Positions 1 through 8,955 of a stretch of 64,000 bases of DNA are shown piece by piece. Source of the stretch: Lentinula raphanica (Eukaryota; Basidiomycota; Agaricomycetes; Agaricales; Omphalotaceae). The notes under the pieces were generated by a model. The model worked only from the letters and a program-made list of their open reading frames with translations, was not told where the DNA came from and ran no database searches. The stretch's first letter is position 1. Each line of letters opens with the position of its first letter. The translations under genes were made by a program, and so were the position numbers. The stretch is taken from contig JANVFP010000013.1 in assembly GCA_027919835.1 (NCBI GenBank), positions 558,001 through 622,000 on the forward strand, read 5' to 3'.

Positions 1-239
1 AATAGTGAGTATAGTGAGTAGGTGAAATAGAGATTTTATAGTGCAGTCAGACGTGCCCCGACGACCAAAGGAGAGAGGAAAATCGGCTGCCTGAGACGTA
101 TTGAAGGTGGATATTTATACCGACTGATCCTCGTTTATCAAACCCGTAACACTCAATCATCATCAGAGCCGCCGTTACAAGTATTCGAAAAGTCGGTGAT
201 CAACAGTGTATCATCATGATGCGGATGTAAGAGATGATA

Positions 240-980
240 TGGGTTCAGGGTACAATATTCGCGATAGGATGAATAACTGAATGCTGGAAGGCGCTGGTTC
301 AAGAACATGAGTGATATGTGAACATCAAGAGATGAGCCTGCTTGACTGTTTCGATTGAAAGATGGACGAACTGTAAATGAAATGTATTTCATTGCATTGA
401 TAGAGGAAGGACTGCGTCTGGCTGCGTACCCCAAAAGCGGCTTGCTATCCATGCTGGGTAATATACCACAAGAGCATGCCAGTTAGACCCAAATGAAAAA
501 GCAGTAAGACAACCATGCAGATTGATGCAAACCTGGCCAGTTACGTTGTTCATGGCTGCAGCTTGTTTTTGAATCACATTTCCCAAAGCTAAAGGGGCGC
601 TCAGTGCATCGTTCATTCAAGCAACAAAGAGACTTACACCGTCGCAAACCATTACCAGAGACACGTCGTTGGCACGGTCTCTGTCGTATGCTCCGATGAC
701 AAACTTGTTCATAGAACAGTATCCCAAGCACCGCATCACAGCCAACACCCCATTCACACGACCATCCAGATAGAAAGCACCAGCATCCGTTACCCATTTC
801 ACTTCCTGCTTGTCTGAACCGTTGTGGTCAACCGTCCATCTTTATCTGGCTCCACGACACAAAACACCACGCGGATCGACAACATTGGTGCAATATAGGC
901 CGGGTTGGAAATTTTTGGTTGGGATCCAGAGTCCAGACAGGTTTCGGCTCCTTCGAACCGTTACGTGGACATAAATATGA
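240..980 (-). other. possible multi-exon gene, unresolved
   Basis: The minus strand between about 980 and 620 reads as plausible coding sequence. A segment containing PTKNFQPGLYCTNVVDPRG is followed, after a TAA or an unrecognised intron near 840-860, by an open stretch with WVTDAGAFYLDGRVNGVLAV and a possible splice donor after VCDGV. Downstream pieces towards 390 are weaker. I do not recognise the family and found no convincing start codon or complete splice solution. It could be a decayed gene. The plus strand here shows nothing coherent. Confidence 0.22.
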
Positions 981-1065
981 TTTCCTCGCAGGTGATCTAG
1001 CTGGTGATAATGAACTTCTGCCTTGACTTATCGATGCTTGGATTACTTACGCATTCTTTTGACTT

Positions 1066-1713
1066 TCACGACGAATCACCAGAGACACACTCGCCACTAC
1101 TGGAGAACAGATACACGACGATGGTAGTTCGACGCGAGTGGAGAAGCCAGAGGAGCCAGAGGGGAAGAAGCCCGACAGTTTGAATCGACCACCACCATTG
1201 CCGCAGAAGGTTTCTGGAAATCAGCAACTTGACGGTGGTAGATCAACGCAATTGGAGAAGCCAGGGAAGCCAAAGGGGGAAAAACTCGAGCGTTTGAACC
1301 AACCGCCACCATTGCCGCAGAAGACTTCTGGAAAAGAGAACGTTGACAGTGATAGTTCGGATGAATTGGAACCAGGGGAGCTGAGGGAAGAGCGTAAAGA
1401 TGACCGAGTAACTGGACCGCCACCACTGCCGCAGCAGATTTCTGGAGGACAGAAATATGACGGTAGTAGGTCAACACGATTGCCAGGGGAGCCAGACAGA
1501 AGAAATCCCAACCGTTTTGGCAATTCGTATCGGTCCAGGTATTGGGATCCAAGTTCACAGGGAAATGGTAGGGGTTGGTATGGTAGTGGTCCGCGGAGCA
1601 ATTTCAATGGTAGGCGGGGGTCGGGGCGCACTCGTGGGGGTCCTTCACAGCCACGAAGGGACTATTGGAGCCACCGATCACCTAGACCTCGGCCTCAACG
1701 TCGACCTCAGTGA
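1066..1713 (+). pseudogene. 5'-truncated copy D of the secreted proline-rich repeat family (C-terminal tail only)
   Basis: An open frame running from about 1066 to the stop at 1711-1713 encodes only the tail of the family seen at 2861, 12220 and 15336. It contains three imperfect repeats of about 40 residues. Each has the core PPPLPQ-x2-SG-x-Q/E, then a D/S-rich stretch, then an E/K/P/G-rich linker. The last 60 residues are rich in Arg, Gly, Ser and Pro (RGG and RS-like). Upstream there is no signal-peptide exon and no conserved domain, so this is a 5'-truncated duplicate or a 3' exon cut off by rearrangement. Its 3' flank (about 1760-1890) matches the flanks after copies A and B. Function is unknown; tail repeats of this kind look disordered and basic. 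Confidence 0.55.
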
Positions 1714-1759
1714 ACTCTCTTTTTTTTGTACCAAACATCCTCACACATCGCAATGATAA

Positions 1760-1895
1760 TGAATTCTTCTAACCACAGAGAATCTGCCAGGAGCGGCCTG
1801 AAAGGCTAAAGCTGTTTTTGGCGTGTTCAAAGAGATTCAACCTCGCAGAGACGAGTAAGTATCGGTGGATAAAGCCCCATGTGTGGATGAAGAAG
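1760..1895. repeat. 3' flank block shared by the secreted-family copies (copy 1 of 3)
   Basis: This block (Cys/Gln-like 'AGGAGCGGCCTGAAAG', then 'GCTGTTTTTGGCGTGTTCA', then a CGCAGAGACGAGTA stretch) is repeated with changes at about 4320-4420 after copy A and at about 13580-13665 after copy B. It shows that the copies arose by DNA-level segmental duplication including downstream sequence, not by retroposition. Confidence 0.65.
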
Positions 1896-2005
1896 AAGAA
1901 AAGACACCTGAGGCCTGAGGCCGAGGAGTTCAATTCGAATTTCGAAGGTTATAAGCGCCTATGAGCGCCTATATTCCGGAAATTTCTCTGACTTGTACCA
2001 CACCT

Positions 2006-2860
2006 AAAGCACCTCAGTGTCGTTGTCCATTGTTTTCATCCTGAATCCGAGTCTTCCGCCGACTCTAGATTTCACAAAGTATCCTGATTCCTACCTCTGT
2101 CGGCCACTATTAACCATATATCCTGTACGTTGAAGTTGTGATGAATCTGAATCTGGTATCGACAAGGGCTAGCCTGTACCCTCCTGTACCTCCATGTATT
2201 CATTCTCATTGTTATCAGATCATATACGGCCATCCAGATTCCACAGCCATCCACGAACATGACACGCGAGCCATTTTTGCAGCACTAGCAGGCAGCGCCA
2301 TTTTGCATAGCTCAAGAGTTTGAAAGTGCGTGCCAGCCATTAGGGACTCGTCTGTAGTAGGACTCTAACTCATCAGCCATTGCTTTGATTAGCTCTGTCA
2401 GGCTCTGTCTCTGACCTCAAAGTGATAAAATCTCTGGACTTTGGAAGACTTTGGAGGGCTAGTGAATATATACAGTGGCATACACTGTATCGTTACGCGG
2501 GGCAGTGGGGAACCACCCTTCGGGCCCCTCCTTCGGCCCTCTCTTATCTCTCTCTGCCGCCGCAACTGCTGTGATTCAATACGACGACGATTGAGTCCTA
2601 AAAGATCCCAAACTGAACTGAACAGCCTCAAGGATACCAGATTTTTCCCTGTTTAACCGCCGGGAATTCCCTCCCCTACGCCCTGCGAACCGGTGCGCAA
2701 TATAAAGAAGTGATCATCACAGAGCGATTCTCCAGAAAATTTGCTGGCCAATTTCTCACCTTTCACTCGCATCGCCCAAAGATAATTTCGACTCCTACTT
2801 TTTCGATCGCTCACGAGCATAAGCAAAACAAAATCTCTTCCAACGAGAACACGAATACCG
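2006..2860. repeat. upstream block of secreted-family copy A (repeated before copies B and C)
   Basis: About 850 bp of non-coding DNA is nearly collinear with 11360-12219 upstream of copy B, with differences of a few per cent and small indels. It is more distantly related to about 14750-15335 upstream of copy C. Landmarks are a GGCCATCCA...CCACAGCCATCCACGAACATGA stretch, a CCTTCGGGCCCCTCC stretch and a TATAAAG at 2701-2707 followed by GTGATCATCAC. The TATA-like box about 155 bp before the ATG is kept in A and B and is altered to an AT-rich TAAATTAAAAG in C, so this is the likely promoter. Small open frames inside are not conserved as proteins. Confidence 0.7.
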
Positions 2861-3765
2861 ATGCACATCACCAAAAGTGTCCTTCCACTGTCTTTCCTGC
2901 TGTGGGTTTTCTCCACCGGCGTATCTGTATCTGCCATTCCTGTTAGCTCCGTAAGCCTATTTCATGTCTGCTGAATGATTGCTCGATACTGAACACCTTT
3001 TGATTTGAAGGGCCTTAAACGTAGAGCCGATAGTACCTTATCGGACAAAGTACACGAATCCAATCTGCGCCCTCGGGTCGAACCAATGGATGTGGATACG
3101 GTAGACTCTGTCCAAGTCATACTGGCTTTAGACGAGAGCGAAACCATTTCGCAGGCCTTGGACCGAGTGAACAGAGTCGAGATTTTGAAAGAGGTTTGGG
3201 ATGCCGCTCACCTCAATGTAAGTAAAATCACTGTTAGTATGTACTATCATACTCACATCCAACCGATTCTCAGGAGAAACCCGTTCTCAAAACAGTGCTC
3301 GAACGGCTGAGCAACACGGTAGTGCTCAAACGGCAGAGGAACGCAGCCATTTTGAAAGCTGTCAGTTTCAATAACGGCCTGAGGGTCTCCTCTAGCTTTC
3401 AGCATCTTGTCTCCAATCTCCTCTCGCACAAGTACGGCGTTCAGATATCAGCCTTATTCGGCCCCGAGTCAATCTACCAAGGCAAAGACCCTGCCAAAGA
3501 CTCGATAGTACTCTTCTGTCGACTACCACCGTCTTTCTCAGTGGGCGGCGATATACACGGTGAAGAGGCTGGGGAACTGGTTGGCAGGGAGGAAAAAACC
3601 AAATATGCTTGGTACAAATACAGAATTCATAAAGAAGGATCTGCCGATTTCGAGTTGGAACTAGTAAAGAATGGGGAGAAAGGAGCTGGGCCAGGAACTC
3701 AGAGTGTTAAGGGGAGCGGCACTTTGCCGCTCGTTTCTGGAAAGCAGGGAGTTCGACAATCGTAG
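2861..3765 (+). CDS. secreted-protein family copy A, C-terminus probably truncated by frameshift
   Basis: Three exons (2861-2950, 3011-3217, 3274-3765) with consensus GTAAG/AG introns. Exon 1 encodes exactly a signal peptide: Met-His-Ile-Thr-Lys, then a hydrophobic core LLWVFSTGVSVS, ending at SA-IPVSS. Exon 2 starts GLKRRAD, so a dibasic KR site (Kex2-like) directly follows the signal exon. Exon 3 holds a conserved globular-looking segment (AILKAVSF, QHLVSNLLSHKYGVQISALFGPES, VLFCRLPPSFSV, YAWYKY). I do not recognise a named domain. The reading frame stops at 3765 just where copy C continues into its tail. The remnant tail (PLPLPQEVSGKQRV at about 3835, then GD/R-rich sequence to 4241) lies out of frame, so indels appear to have cut the protein to about 262 residues. 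Copies B (nearly identical) and C are paralogues. A lineage-specific secreted protein or effector-like role is possible but unproven. Confidence 0.6.
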
Positions 3766-4241
3766 AGCAGCGCAATTAGAGGAGCCAAGAGGACCCAAGG
3801 CTACCTAAGGGGGGAGACCCGAGCGTTTGAATCAACCGCTACCATTGCCGCAGGAGGTTTCTGGAAAACAGAGAGTTGGCATTGATAGTTCGGCTTCGTA
3901 TCGGCCTAATTATGAGGATCCTCCGCAGCGCGCTGGTATGTGTAGTTCGCACCGGGAGGGTCTGGGAGGGTGGGCGTGGTTTGCGGCAGGATGGTGGGGA
4001 TGGTCACGGTTCGAAGCGCGATGGTGACGGTGGTGATTCAACGGGATTGAAGGATTCAGGTGATCCAGAGGGGAAGGAACCCGCCTATTCGGAAGTACCG
4101 CCACCAGATTGGTGGCTGGATTCGTATCGTCCCAATCAAAAGGATCATTCACAGTGCAAATATGATGGGGGTCGTTCGCAGGAGGGGGCCCAGAGAGACG
4201 GCTGTTGGCGTCACCGATCTGCAACACCGAAACGACAGTGA
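3766..4241 (+). pseudogene. out-of-frame proline/glycine-rich tail remnant of copy A
   Basis: Sequence here is homologous to the tails of copies B and D (a PLPLPQEVSGKQRVG-like repeat near 3835-3880, then Gly/Asp/Arg-rich codons). It is broken into several frames and cannot be joined to exon 3 without indels. I interpret it as decayed coding sequence of copy A. An unrecognised intron that restores the frame is the alternative. Confidence 0.5.
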
Positions 4242-4937
4242 ATTTACTTTTTTGTACCGAACATCAATGAAACTACTCTTCTATGCAATTATAACCACAG
4301 TGAGTTCATAGTGATTCTCCAGAGAGAATCCCTCAGGAGCAGCCTGAAAGCTGTTTTTGGCGTGTTCAGACAGACGCAGCGAAGAGACGAGTAGGTAGCG
4401 TTGAAGAAAGCCCCATGAGTGAAAGTTTCTGCTTTATGAATTATAAAGAAGAATAGAGCAACTGTGTGTGGATAGAAGATGATATATCGCGTTGCGGTCG
4501 CAGTGAACAGTGAACGTTGTGAACTTAGGTGGTTTAAGTAAGCGCCTAAACAGTAAGTACTAAGTACTACTTAAGCGCCTATCTTGAATACTATGTAGCA
4601 GTGCTACTAAGGCCTAAAATTTGAAACTTCAAGTTATGCGATCATCGACCATCGAGATCATCTCTCGCCGCGTCGATGTTTTCAAAAAAAATTGTTAATG
4701 AATCGCATACATTTCACACTATCAGAAGATGAGGGGGGGGTCCTATATAAGCCTATATACGGACATACATCTTCAAAGGAACAAAAACGACTCTGTAATT
4801 TGGATAAGCGATCGCTCAGTGAGATTACAGAACGTGAGTGACGTTATGTCTCTTGCCAGCTCTTGCTTCATAATCATAACCGTTAATAAGACTGGCTCCC
4901 ACCATATATCTCTTGAAGTACTTCGTCTACCAATCGG
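4242..4937. other. gene-free stretch
   Basis: It begins with the shared 3' flank block (about 4320-4420) and continues with AT-rich DNA. It contains the recurring TAAGCGCCTA motif twice (about 4539 and 4573) around AAGTACTAAGTACTACTTAAG. No coherent protein or RNA gene was seen. Confidence 0.5.
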
Positions 4938-5372
4938 TTAAGTCCCGCTTGAGGGTGATAGACAGCTAAGAGGAGGAGGTCGTTCAGCTACATAGACTAT
5001 TATTTTTGTAGAAACCCCGGTCCTACCTCTTTGCTGTTCGCAATCGACCATGTAGCTATTGTACCACCTCGTGGCAATCTCGAGCGCACCATTCTTCGCC
5101 AGCATGTTGGTGACCTTTGTATAAACGTCGCTCCCTTCAGGGAAACCTGTGGGCTTGTAGAAGTTCCACATGGAGCAAAAGAGGGTGTATTTATTGAAGC
5201 GGCTAGCTGTCGTCGGTTTCAAATCTCGCGCAAGACGCTTTTGAATGTATGTAGAATTCCAAATTCTTTCCGCGTCGCAGAAGAGTTCTTCAACGAGACT
5301 CAACTGATCAGCTGGAAGATCAACTGTTGGGTTCGGATTACTGTCAAAAACGAGTCCCTGTCCAGGGTTCAT
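4938..5372 (-). CDS. hypothetical protein of about 115-144 aa
   Basis: An open frame from ATG at 5372 encodes MNPGQGLVFDSNPNP, then a region that looks like an amphipathic helical domain (LVEELFCDAERIWNSTYIQKRLARDL, FNKYTLFCSMWNFYKPTGFPEG, ALEIATRWYNSYMVDCEQQR). Amino-acid use looks like real protein. After CEQQR at about 5028 there is a GTAGG that could be a splice donor, so the last 30 residues in this frame may be intronic. There is no signal peptide or membrane segment. I do not recognise the family. It sits alone between duplicated regions and could be a fragment of a larger gene. Confidence 0.4.
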   Translation of the reverse strand: MNPGQGLVFDSNPNPTVDLPADQLSLVEELFCDAERIWNSTYIQKRLARDLKPTTASRFNKYTLFCSMWNFYKPTGFPEGSDVYTKVTNMLAKNGALEIATRWYNSYMVDCEQQRGRTGVSTKIIVYVAERPPPLSCLSPSSGT

Positions 5373-5691
5373 GGTGGATCTTCAAGAGAAATGGTGAGAC
5401 TGCCATGACTGGGAAGTTGAATGATCAAGACTGACCAAAGTGAACAAGGAGGATTTGCAAACAGTAGGTGCAGATTGTGGCAACTGGTGCGAGATGAGTG
5501 AGAAAGCACGATGAAATATATGTAACGACTCATGGGGTATTTATCTCTAGTCGAGGTTGTTTGCCTATACCCGTACCAGTAAACTATATCCAGAACACCA
5601 TATGATGATTCTATGCAGGAAAGTTTTTCATCGACGCTCTATCCAGGAACACTATGATGTGGATAAATCATAATAGACGGAGGTTTTCCAG
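5373..5691. other. gene-free stretch before the MITE pair
   Basis: No reading frame with sensible composition was found. It may contain the promoter of the minus-strand gene starting at 5372. It ends at the target-site duplication of the first MITE. Confidence 0.4.
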
Positions 5692-6143
5692 GGTCCTGAA
5701 GGACCCCGGATTTTAGGTAACAACCCCGGATTATAGGTGACAGCCCCGTATCCCGGTTCGGACACAGATGAGGCAAAAAAACTGGTATGCCCGTATGCCA
5801 AGTTCGGACACAGGGCTCGCTGCAGGCAAAGCTCAGTCTCTCACTAGTCACTTCTTGAGCTTGCCACCGCCAACATTCAAATTGCCCATCCTATACCATG
5901 TTTCCAGATACGTTGAGCTGTTTTGTGGCAGCAAGAAGATGAGGAAGAGATTTTTAAATTTTATGGCTCCCTGGGCAACTCTAGAGAGTAGCTGATCTGA
6001 AAAATGGGTGCTATGATTAGGGCATATCCAAGTTCGGACATGGAATGGTCTGGAGAGCCCCGAAATGGTTCGGACATGGACGGCCCCGGAGGGCTGGTTT
6101 GGGATACGGCCTTGCCACCGATAATCCGGGGTCTTGGTCCTGA
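5692..6143. mobile_element. hAT-like MITE copy 1 with 8-bp target-site duplication
   Basis: A 436-bp element (5700-6135) is bounded by a perfect 8-bp direct repeat GGTCCTGA at 5692-5699 and 6136-6143. Its ends are imperfect inverted repeats of about 17-20 bp: AGGACCCCGGATTTTAGG on the left, and on the right the reverse complement of AAGACCCCGGATTATCGG. It has no transposase frame. Eight-bp duplications with short terminal repeats are typical of hAT-superfamily non-autonomous elements. The interior carries several copies of a GTTCGGACAY motif and is largely collinear with the neighbouring element at 6160-6647. Confidence 0.72.
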
Positions 6144-6151
6144 CGCAATAC

Positions 6152-6655
6152 GTCTATTCAGGACCCGGATTATAGGAAGGAAGGAAGGAAATTACACGGC
6201 TCCATCCGAGGATGGGGTCCCACCGGGGAACAGCCGTGACAGCCCCGTATCCTGGTTCGGACACAGATGAGGCAAAAAAACTGGACATCCCATATGCAAA
6301 GTTCGGACACAGGGCCCGCCACAGGCGATGCTCAGATGCTCAGTTCGGACATGGGACTCCAGTCTCTATCACTGAGGTTTTTGAGCTTGCCACTGCTGAT
6401 ATTCAAACTGCCCACCCTGTACGATGTTTCTAGATATCTTGAGCTGTTTCATGGCAGCAAGATGATGAGGAAGAGATTTTTACGGCTCTCTGGCAGCTAT
6501 AGAGGATAGCTGATCTGAAAAATGGGTGCTACACTTAGGGCATATCCAAGTTCGGACACGAAAGGGTCCGGAGAGCTCCGGAATGGTTCGGACATGGACG
6601 GCCTCGGAGTGCTGATTTGGGCCTTGCCACCTATAATCCGGGGTCTTGTCTATTC
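6152..6655. mobile_element. hAT-like MITE copy 2 with 8-bp target-site duplication
   Basis: A second member of the same family (6160-6647, 488 bp) lies only 8 bp beyond the first. It is bounded by a perfect 8-bp direct repeat GTCTATTC at 6152-6159 and 6648-6655. Terminal repeats are AGGACCCGGATTATAGG on the left, and on the right the reverse complement of AAGACCCCGGATTATAGG. The interior aligns with copy 1 from GACAGCCCCGTATC onward (5740 versus 6239), including AGATGAGGCAAAAAAACTGG. It is about 50 bp longer because of extra sequence at its left end (6177-6238). No coding capacity was seen. Confidence 0.72.
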
Positions 6656-7048
6656 CTGGCAACAGGATGAATGTTCAGGTTGAAAGCTGGTATGTAGATC
6701 TTCTGTCTATAACAAGAGCAATGAGCGGAAGATTTGATATTCCACATCAATCCTTTCTAGTTGTTTCAGTATAAGATGATAGATTTCAAGCCATGACAAA
6801 CCGTGGATGTAGTTCGGGAGACGCTGCAGGGACCCCAAAAATTGAGAAGGTTGGAACTGTAACAGGAAACATTGTACCGTGAGGTGGGACCCAGGCATAC
6901 AGGATAGCTCTATCATCAGACTCGAATCACTAGGTATTCAATATTCAAAGTCAATCATCCGAATTCCAGGAAAATTTCTGAGTTCACGTTACCGCTAAGC
7001 TCGGCTGGTCCTTGCAGCCAGAGGAATTCCCCACTGCCTCCGTGTACA
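6656..7048. other. gene-free stretch
   Basis: No coherent coding sequence was found between the second MITE and the retrotransposon remnant. Short frames on both strands lack protein-like composition. It may contain more decayed 3' sequence of the retroelement. Confidence 0.35.
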
Positions 7049-7830
7049 TCATTCTGCCGTAGATATCAACGCTGGAGAAAAACCGGATGCACCATTCAAC
7101 TGTACGCGAGAACGACGTCGTTGATTGGATACATATCGCATCCTGACTCGAGTGGTATAAATGTGATTACAGTCCGAATGCAATCCCATTTGATGAACTT
7201 TGGGGGAAGGGGGCAGGTCAGCCTTGGGGCGGATGGTACCTTTCTTTGCCCAACGATTGTCACTCAAGTACCACTCGCCCCTGAACATAACTTCAGCTTT
7301 CAGAATCGTCTCTCCAACACGGGAAGGCAGCCGCAGTCTAGGGTCTGCGCTTGTTCCGCACCTTTCTTGTTTAGCCCGTCTGCTCGTTCGTTTTCTCGTA
7401 TCCCTACGTGGCAGGGTGTCCAAGCTATCTCGACTGTGTTTGTCGAGTCGTCTTCCAGGAATTTGGTTATTTTGTGGTGAAAGTTTGCGCAGTAAATACA
7501 GCTGTCCAGATTTCGCCGCGACATCGAAGATGGGTTCTGCTGTGAAGGAGCTGTCAGAGAAGAATTTCCAGTGCTTTGCTGCTCCAATTATTTACGCTGC
7601 CGCTAACCTTGCTGCAAAGCTTATTTCCACAACTTCTCTGTGGTACGCTTCGGCGTACTTCCCCAGGCCTATGCTTCTCTGGAAAACCTCCTCCTCTGTG
7701 TGACACACTTCGAGTCCCGCGCCTGCTCCTGCTTTCCTTACCCAGTAGTCTGGTTTCAAAGATCCATCGGTGTAGATGCACAGGTTTTCAGGTGATATTC
7801 AGAGTTCAAGGCTCAGCTTCCATATGAATG
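7049..7830 (-). mobile_element. degenerate non-LTR retrotransposon remnant: RNase H domain and 3' part
   Basis: On the minus strand, frames joined by eye give the blocks of a retroelement RNase H. They are CIYTDGSLKPDYW (about 7785-7745, first catalytic Asp), AEAYHREV (about 7650, Glu), ALEFFSDSSFTAEP (about 7560, Asp) and IAWTPCHVGIRENERADGLNKKGAE (about 7450-7370, the His and Asp of the last motif). The blocks are not in one frame, so indels have broken the gene. Reverse transcriptase motifs are not seen upstream, so this is a truncated fossil. The order and the HVGI-x-NERAD motif fit the RNase H that follows the reverse transcriptase in fungal LINE-type elements (Tad-like). A plant-type RNase H gene is less likely because of the frameshifts. 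Confidence 0.6.
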
Positions 7831-8820
7831 GTGTTAGGTAGTCGGGATCTATGAGGAAGGCAAACGAAAGATAAGGTGTACAGTGGGTCAGAAATGACGA
7901 TGAGACTTCGCTCTCCCTGTCTTCCTGTCTTTGACTACTCGATGTTGCCTCTCCGGGAGGGGGAAAGAGGATCACTGCTACAGTGGAGTAAGGTGAAGTA
8001 TGCGTCACGGTGTTGTTGTCATCGTCGTCCCCAACAGTTTCATCATTCACCCCGACCTTGAGACGTAATTGCGTGGGTAGCAGATCTCGTACAGGCTCCT
8101 TCAGGTTGGGTCCGTCGAATGCGTGTGCTATGCGAATGCGTGTGCTATGCACAGATGAGATGAGGCTTCTGATGAAGACATATAACAATGAACGGACTCA
8201 TCTTGGCTCCACTCTTTATATTTTAATAACGGGGCTCCGCGATCAATATTTCAATGTTCCAACCTCGTCAATTCTCGTCAACGTCTTCTGGAATGAGAGT
8301 TCGGGACATTGCTGGCGTCTGCGCCAATTCTGATTGTTGATCCAGCTTTGAATTTTCACCACATACCAATCACTTGGGTGATGTCGGGTATATCTGACAA
8401 ACAGCAAGACGCGAATCCGACGCGCAGGAGAGAATTGTATATGTGTGAGGAGGGTAAGATCGAGCTCATCTTGCTACTCGGAGCGACGGAAGGACAGGTT
8501 TGTTCAAGTCATTCAGCATGGACGAGAGCATCAGTATCACAGGTATATCTTACCTAACGTTGCCAAGTGACTCGAAGCGCTCGCTGTTCATCGGCATCGT
8601 TCGACATGACTCAGAGGCTTAAGAGAACCCCAGGATGATAATACCGTCAGGCGATAAGTATTAATACCCAAAAGGCTAAGTTTTGGGAAGCTTTTGAGGG
8701 AAGTAGACTAGATATTTGGCCGAATGTTCAGTGAGTCTGTGGTGCCCTGCAGGCTGGCGCAGAACTAAAAAGTGGTCGGTCGGGGGCCCAGTCAAAGTGC
8801 AGTCCACACAAGAAACATCA
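7831..8820. other. gene-free stretch between LINE remnant and SEC63 pseudogene
   Basis: Several frames of 60-130 codons exist on both strands, but none has a recognisable motif, a good start context or consistent splice sites. It is probably decayed repeat and intergenic DNA. Confidence 0.35.
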
Positions 8821-8829
8821 GGGCCCGTT

Positions 8830-8955
8830 TGTCATGTAAGCGCTCGTATGCGCTTATAGCGCGTCAGTCACGTTTGCCACGTTTCAAAATTATCAAAGTC
8901 TTTGAATCTCTTTCTTTCACCATCTGTACTCAGTCGTCAACCAGGACGCGCTGCA
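8830..8955 (+). promoter_or_regulatory. SEC63 upstream region, copy 1, with TAAGCGC motifs
   Basis: The sequence TGTAAGCGCTCGTATGCGCTTATAGCGCG lies about 120 bp upstream of the start codon. It is conserved at 16591-16620 before the intact SEC63 copy, where one base pair of the spacer differs. The duplication between the two copies begins about here. The repeated AAGCGCT / AGCGC units are also found upstream of other genes in the window, so they may be promoter elements. Confidence 0.45.

Noticed and set aside
5700..6647. A tandem duplication of about 460 bp
   Set aside because: Each unit has its own different 8-bp target duplication, which means two separate insertions.
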